DNA from: an uncultured Porphyromonadaceae bacterium | GTDB taxonomy: Bacteria; Bacteroidota; Bacteroidia; Bacteroidales; Barnesiellaceae_A | DNA length: 25,825 bases | Direction of reading: 5' to 3' | Assembly: GCA_900542255.1 (NCBI GenBank) | Contig: UQMR01000030.1 | Span: forward strand, 1 to 25,825 | Shown: piece by piece, positions 22,198 through 25,825 of the stretch | Layout: every line of letters begins with the position of its first letter | Numbering within the stretch: the stretch's first letter is position 1 | Program-made: the position numbers and the translations under genes | Notes under the pieces: model-generated | What the model saw: only the letters and a program-made list of their open reading frames with translations | The model's database searches: none | Told to the model about the DNA's origin: nothing

Positions 22198-23139
22198 ATG
22201 AAAAAGCTATTTATTCTTTTAGTATTAGCCGTGGCAGGCTGTATAACATCTGCTTTCGGTCAAGACATCCTTTATCTGAAAAACGGCAGTATCATAAAGG
22301 GCGAATTGGTAAAAGCTTTCCCCAACGAGAAAGTACAATTCCAACTGTCGGACGGTACTATACTCTCATACAATACCGCCGATGCCATAAAGATTACAAA
22401 AGAGAATGTCAATCAAACCACAGGACGGCGCGATGTGGTATCATTGACCAACGGCAGTGTAATACGAGGCTATCTCACCGAATATATTTTCGGTCAAAAG
22501 GCTTCTCTCAAAACATCCGACGGCAGCCTTTTCGTATATAATGCCGATGAGATTGCACAAGTTGCAAAAGAACCCGGAACTCAACCTTCTGTTACAGCAA
22601 CAAAAGAGTACAATTACTCCCCAGCAACCGCAGCGAACGCCACTTCTAATTCAATGACAAAAGAATATCGTTATACGCCCACCCGTCAGTCGCGACAAGA
22701 TAGCGGTATGGACGAAGAAAATCGCAGGGAGGCCAAGAAAGGCTATCGTGGATTTGTTGCATTCACCCCGGGATATTATGTTAGCGGTATTGACGCATAC
22801 GAGTTCTCTACAACCCATGGATTTCAAATCAACCACAGCTTCTTCGTAGGAGGCGGTTTAGGCGTAGATATTATAGGAATAGGCGATATGATAGCAGTAC
22901 CCATCTATGCTGCATTCAATGGAAATGCAGGCTCTCATGTAGCTCAGTTTACATACGGTTCCCGTATAGGTTTCAGTATCATAGATAGCTATGTTCCATT
23001 CTTGTGGAATATCAACTTGGGTCTTCGATTGGGTTTCACGCCTACTTTCGGGCTCTCTATTACACCCGATATCAGTCTGATGGCAGCCAGTGACTTTTTC
23101 GATGCCCGTATAGGTCTGCGCGTAGGTATAGACTTCTGA
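22198..23139 (+). CDS. Outer-membrane beta-barrel protein with two N-terminal SH3-like repeats, long paralogue
   Basis: A 313-residue protein with signal peptide (MKKLFILLVLAVAGCITSAF, mature start GQDILYLKNG). Residues 23-69 and 79-125 are two copies of a beta-rich module: DILYLKNGSIIKGELV...SDGTILSYNTADAIKI, and DVVSLTNGSVIRGYLT...SDGSLFVYNADEIAQV. Then follow TKEYNY and TKEYRY linkers, KKGYRGFVAFTPGYY and an 8-10 strand barrel closing with GLRVGIDF. The combination of a periplasmic SH3-like part and a barrel suggests envelope anchoring or interaction, but no function is known to me. The Cys in the signal segment (AGCIT) could suggest a lipobox, yet GQD at the expected cleavage site and the barrel argue for signal peptidase I. 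Confidence 0.83.
   Translation: MKKLFILLVLAVAGCITSAFGQDILYLKNGSIIKGELVKAFPNEKVQFQLSDGTILSYNTADAIKITKENVNQTTGRRDVVSLTNGSVIRGYLTEYIFGQKASLKTSDGSLFVYNADEIAQVAKEPGTQPSVTATKEYNYSPATAANATSNSMTKEYRYTPTRQSRQDSGMDEENRREAKKGYRGFVAFTPGYYVSGIDAYEFSTTHGFQINHSFFVGGGLGVDIIGIGDMIAVPIYAAFNGNAGSHVAQFTYGSRIGFSIIDSYVPFLWNINLGLRLGFTPTFGLSITPDISLMAASDFFDARIGLRVGIDF
22264..22572 (+). repeat. Two internal protein repeats (about 47 codons each)
   Basis: Copy one is encoded by 22264-22404 and copy two by 22432-22572, separated by a nine-codon linker. Both share the pattern LxNGSxIxGxL, then SDGxxxxYNxxxI. DNA identity is moderate, so the duplication is old. Confidence 0.7.
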
Positions 23140-23159
23140 TATATCAATCGCTTGATGCG

Positions 23160-23195
23160 GGCAGCCCCGAAATGATTTTCGGGGCTGCCTGTTTG
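23160..23195 (+). terminator. Intrinsic terminator after the long paralogue
   Basis: GGCAGCCCCGAAA (23160-23172) pairs with TTTCGGGGCTGCC (23177-23189) around TGAT, followed by TGTTTG. Confidence 0.7.
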
Positions 23196-23318
23196 CATCC
23201 GGCCGATAAGAGAGACGCGTCATAGGTGCCTGTCGGCGAGCATAATAACCCGATTTTCCCCCAAGGGAATATGTATGCACCAGAGGTCGCACACCATCGA
23301 AAGAGATATTTTAGGGAG

Positions 23319-23347
23319 TTGCATTTAGACTAAATATATTATCTTTG
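23319..23347 (+). promoter_or_regulatory. Promoter of the Wzi-like gene
   Basis: TATCTTTG at 23340-23347 matches TAnnTTTG, with TTG at 23319-23321 some 18 nt upstream. The ATG at 23394 lies 46 nt downstream. Confidence 0.55.
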
Positions 23348-23393
23348 TTTGCTGTCATATAGATTTTATATAGCATTAGGTGTATCATAATTT

Positions 23394-24950
23394 ATGAAAA
23401 GAGTTGTCATTCTCCTTCTTTTGCTCCTTGCAACAGCCATCGAAGCTGTGCCGCAAGAGGGCGTAGATTATCGTGCCGAGGTGTCGGCACACGGCTCTTC
23501 GGGAATTTTTGCCCCTTATTACCTGTCGGCCAACCGCTATGGCGTGGTTGCCAACGGCTCGGGTGTATACGCCCGTGCAGGAGCATTCATTCGCATGGAC
23601 TCTACACGTCGTTTCTCCTATGCCGCAGGCATAGACCTCATAGGCCGGTATGAGACGGCTTCGCCGGTACGGCAATACCAAAACGGGCAATGGACTACAA
23701 ACTATGTCCGCCCCAGCTACTTTACCATACAACAACTCTATGCCGACGTCAAATATCGCGCCGTATTCCTCTCGGTAGGTATCAAAGAACGCAACGACGA
23801 GAGCCCTATAACAGACCGCCGATACAGCTCGGGAGGGCTTGTGCTGTCGGGCAACAGCCGTCCTATTCCCCAAATAGAGGCCGGATTTCACCGCTTCGTC
23901 GATGTTCCTCTCACCAAGGGATGGTTGCAGATAAAGGGTAATATTGCCTATGGCAAATTTATCGACGATGACTACTTGCGCAGCCATTACTACTATTACA
24001 GCTCGTTTCTCACTACCGGTGTCTACTATCATTACAAATCGCTCTTTTTCAGGACCAATCCCCACCAGCCGCTCGTATTCACCATCGGCATAGAGGATGG
24101 TGTGCAGTTCGGGGGCACCAAAACCACCTATCGCAACGGTGAGATTGTGAGCGTAGAGCATTCACCGACCAACCTCAAAGCCTTCTTGCAGGCGTTTCTT
24201 CCGGGTGCCGGCGACGAGTCGACCTCTATGGGAGACCAATTGTATGTATATGGCAACCATGTAGGCTCCATAGACCTGGCGCTGCAATATAACTTCCGCG
24301 ACAACTCATACCTGAAATTCTACACGCAATGGCTCTACGAGGATGGGTCGGGTATGGGTAAACTGAACGGATGGGACGGCCTGTGGGGTTTGTCATATCA
24401 CAAAGAGGGCAAACGCCTTGTTACTGATGCCGTTATAGAGTATCTCGACCTTACCAATCAAAGCGGAGCCATACCGTGGGAGCCCAACGACCGGCCGGGT
24501 ACGCCCGTCACTTCGCGCGTGTCGGGGGGCGATGACTATTATAACAACTTCTTTTTCAACGGATGGCAGCACAACGGGTTCGGTATGGGTACGCCCATGT
24601 CGCCCTCTATCATGTACAACACCGACGGCTACCTCCGATTTTTATACACCCGCGTACGCGGCGGACACTTCGCCATAGGAGGCTTCTTCGACGATGAGTG
24701 GCAGTATCGTCTCATGGCATCGTATCGCATCTCGCTGGGCACCCCCTTTATTCCTGCCCGTTCTACCTATCGGCAAGGTGCGATGCTGATAGAATGCCGT
24801 TACACACCGCAGCGGTTGAAGGGTTGGAGCTTCTGTGGGGCCGTGGCTGTTGATGCCGGCAATATGACTGGCGACAACGTAGGCGTGAGCCTCAGCGTCG
24901 TGAAAAGCGGCTCACTCTTCCGATTCAAGAAAAGCGACACTCATAAATAG
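23394..24950 (+). CDS. Capsule assembly Wzi-family outer-membrane barrel
   Basis: A 518-residue protein with signal peptide (MKRVVILLLLLLATAIEAVP). The remainder is a large beta-barrel of the Bacteroidetes Wzi type: early APYYLSANRYGVVANGSGVY, GIDLIGRYETASPV, QQLYADVKYRAVFLSVGIKE, the middle HRFVDVPLTKGWLQIKGNIA, and late GWQHNGFGMGTPMSPSIMYN. Enterobacterial Wzi binds capsule polysaccharide at the cell surface; Bacteroidetes relatives are assigned by similarity and often stand apart from capsule clusters, as here. Length is usual for the Bacteroidetes form. The end (RFKKSDTHK) carries a few residues past the last strand. A lipoprotein gene follows after 9 nt and is likely cotranscribed. Confidence 0.85.
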   Translation: MKRVVILLLLLLATAIEAVPQEGVDYRAEVSAHGSSGIFAPYYLSANRYGVVANGSGVYARAGAFIRMDSTRRFSYAAGIDLIGRYETASPVRQYQNGQWTTNYVRPSYFTIQQLYADVKYRAVFLSVGIKERNDESPITDRRYSSGGLVLSGNSRPIPQIEAGFHRFVDVPLTKGWLQIKGNIAYGKFIDDDYLRSHYYYYSSFLTTGVYYHYKSLFFRTNPHQPLVFTIGIEDGVQFGGTKTTYRNGEIVSVEHSPTNLKAFLQAFLPGAGDESTSMGDQLYVYGNHVGSIDLALQYNFRDNSYLKFYTQWLYEDGSGMGKLNGWDGLWGLSYHKEGKRLVTDAVIEYLDLTNQSGAIPWEPNDRPGTPVTSRVSGGDDYYNNFFFNGWQHNGFGMGTPMSPSIMYNTDGYLRFLYTRVRGGHFAIGGFFDDEWQYRLMASYRISLGTPFIPARSTYRQGAMLIECRYTPQRLKGWSFCGAVAVDAGNMTGDNVGVSLSVVKSGSLFRFKKSDTHK

Positions 24951-24959
24951 AACTTCAAC

Positions 24960-25403
24960 ATGAAAAGAAATATCATTTTTGCCGCCACGCTCATCATATT
25001 ATCGACATTGGCGTCTTGCACGCAAAACGAAGGGTACATAGGCGACCTCTTCGGGATATGGAGATTAGAGGAGATTACCGACGGCACAACCGTAGAGGAG
25101 TGTGACACGATATTCATGGCATTCCAAGCCGACGTATTCCAGGTGCGGCGGGTAGATTATACATCATACGACTATACGCTTTTTACAGGCCTCTATACCC
25201 GCACCGACCAGCTTATGCAATGTAACTTTCTCAACCACAACGGTACCGATGCAACCACCGAGGAGCAACAGCGGCAAATGCTGCACGACCTGGCCTCGTT
25301 GCACATCGGCGAGATTTCGCCCGTATTTGTCATAGAGGAACTCAACAAACGCAATATGAAGCTCGAATATAATGGCTATCGCTATATCTTTGTAAAACTA
25401 TGA
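24960..25403 (+). CDS. Small lipocalin-like lipoprotein
   Basis: A 147-residue lipoprotein: signal MKRNIIFAATLIILSTLASC with lipobox LASC and Cys20 as the lipidated residue. Just after it, GDLFGIWRLEEITDGTTVEE is the G-x-W strand typical of lipocalin-like Bacteroidetes lipoproteins; four or five further beta strands follow, ending YNGYRYIFVKL. The ligand is unknown. The gene is 9 nt behind the Wzi-like gene, so it may be an accessory or partner of that barrel. Its stop is 15 nt from the stop of the convergent gene on the other strand, with no terminator visible between. Confidence 0.78.
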   Translation: MKRNIIFAATLIILSTLASCTQNEGYIGDLFGIWRLEEITDGTTVEECDTIFMAFQADVFQVRRVDYTSYDYTLFTGLYTRTDQLMQCNFLNHNGTDATTEEQQRQMLHDLASLHIGEISPVFVIEELNKRNMKLEYNGYRYIFVKL

Positions 25404-25418
25404 AGCGGCGAGGAGCCG

Positions 25419-25825
25419 TTACAAATAGCGTACCTGGTAGGGCGTCTCTTCGTATGAACGCACGGGATATATACGTTTCAGCCCGCATCGCCCGTCTCCT
25501 TTCCACCGGCGGGGTACGTCGTCGAGCATAATCAGGGTGCGGTCGCCCGACAGGTGTGCGGTTGCAGTCACCGCCGGTATTTGCCAATAGAACCACCGAT
25601 TCCAAAACGATACGTCGTATAGCGTGATGCGACGCGTTTGGTTTGTAAGGTCTTGTTCGAGATAGCCCATCACCATGCCCGAAGGGTAGGTGTAGAGGTC
25701 TGCCACATTGATATCGAACCACAGCACGATGCGATGCGTGTAACGAGCCTCATAAACATAGTCGTTGATACGCTCTATCGCCAGGTAACAATACGCCTCG
25801 CGACCCAGCAAAAGCCATATTCCCT
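25419..25825 (-). CDS. Unrecognised protein, C-terminal part
   Basis: On the minus strand the frame is open from the right edge of the window to TAA at 25421-25419, so about 135 C-terminal residues are seen and the start lies outside. The visible part begins GIWLLLGREAYCYLAIERIN and is rich in aromatic residues and beta strands, with YEARYTHRIVLWFDINVADL, TYPSGMVMGYLEQDL and a basic stretch DVPRRWKGDGRCGLKRIYPV before the end. A TTG codon at 25811 could be taken as a start but the upstream codons (GIWLL) stay open, so it is probably internal. I see no known motif and do not assign a family. It is convergent with the lipocalin-like gene. Confidence 0.65.
   Translation of the reverse strand, partial: GIWLLLGREAYCYLAIERINDYVYEARYTHRIVLWFDINVADLYTYPSGMVMGYLEQDLTNQTRRITLYDVSFWNRWFYWQIPAVTATAHLSGDRTLIMLDDVPRRWKGDGRCGLKRIYPVRSYEETPYQVRYL

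Larger units (their letters stand above)
21095..23139 (+). repeat. Tandem gene duplication of a beta-barrel protein
   Basis: Genes at 21095-21841 and 22198-23139 share signal-peptide region, TKEYNY linker and barrel. At DNA level a 20-nt identity, CAAAAGAGTACAATTACTCC, stands at 21261-21280 and 22601-22620. Each copy has its own promoter and hairpin, so the copies are separate transcription units. Confidence 0.85.

Noticed and set aside
1..25825. CRISPR arrays, tRNA genes, insertion sequences, prophage or attachment sites
   Set aside because: No regularly spaced repeats, no cloverleaf with a T-loop, no transposase or integrase motifs and no terminal inverted repeats with target duplications were seen.

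Overview
The window looks like a chromosomal segment from a member of the Bacteroidales. The main evidence is promoter grammar: many genes are preceded by the Bacteroidetes sigma-ABfr box TAnnTTTG, several with a TTTG-like element about 19 nt upstream. Gene content agrees: a BlaI/M56 pair, FtnA-type ferritin, a DUF2582 winged-helix protein, DUF4136 and lipocalin-like lipoproteins, a Wzi-type barrel, and a secreted GH43. Codon use suggests GC in the high 40s. A Barnesiella/Coprobacter-like origin is possible but only a guess. I see no tRNA, rRNA, CRISPR array, transposase or phage gene.

Layout. 1-1667 (minus strand): an M56 (BlaR1-like) sensor running off the left edge, its BlaI repressor with a palindromic operator lying on the promoter, and a ferritin. 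2024-8903 (plus strand, mostly monocistronic housekeeping and catabolic genes): class I aminotransferase, a biotin-dependent carboxyltransferase (OadA/PycB type), a secreted GH43 glycosidase, RNase Z with an almost leaderless mRNA, and a 66-residue winged-helix protein. 9171-11597: a possibly structured leader followed by two exported multidomain enzymes (amidohydrolase fused to an ABM domain; CMD fused to a cupin). 11981-16455: a MarR - TolC - HlyD - MFS drug-export operon whose TolC gene is broken twice. 16634-18936: a glycosyltransferase and an F420-hydrogenase-beta-like Fe-S protein, translationally coupled. 19143-25403: an envelope block with a DUF4136 lipoprotein, small beta-barrels, a pair of paralogous barrels of which one has lost about 90 N-terminal residues, a Wzi-like barrel and a lipocalin-like lipoprotein. 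25419 to the right edge: an unrecognised minus-strand gene.

Best leads. (a) A long 5' leader upstream of the shorter paralogous barrel, with four nested inverted repeats (20895-21019) and a second hairpin next to the ribosome-binding region, behind a near-consensus promoter; I cannot assign it to a known RNA class. (b) The exported two-protein, four-domain enzyme cassette behind a GC-rich leader that partly resembles the 5' half of a cobalamin riboswitch. (c) The doubly lesioned TolC inside an otherwise intact efflux operon. (d) A charged insertion with a duplicated PVEKK motif inside the carboxyltransferase barrel. All functional statements rest on reading motifs by eye; no database search was run.
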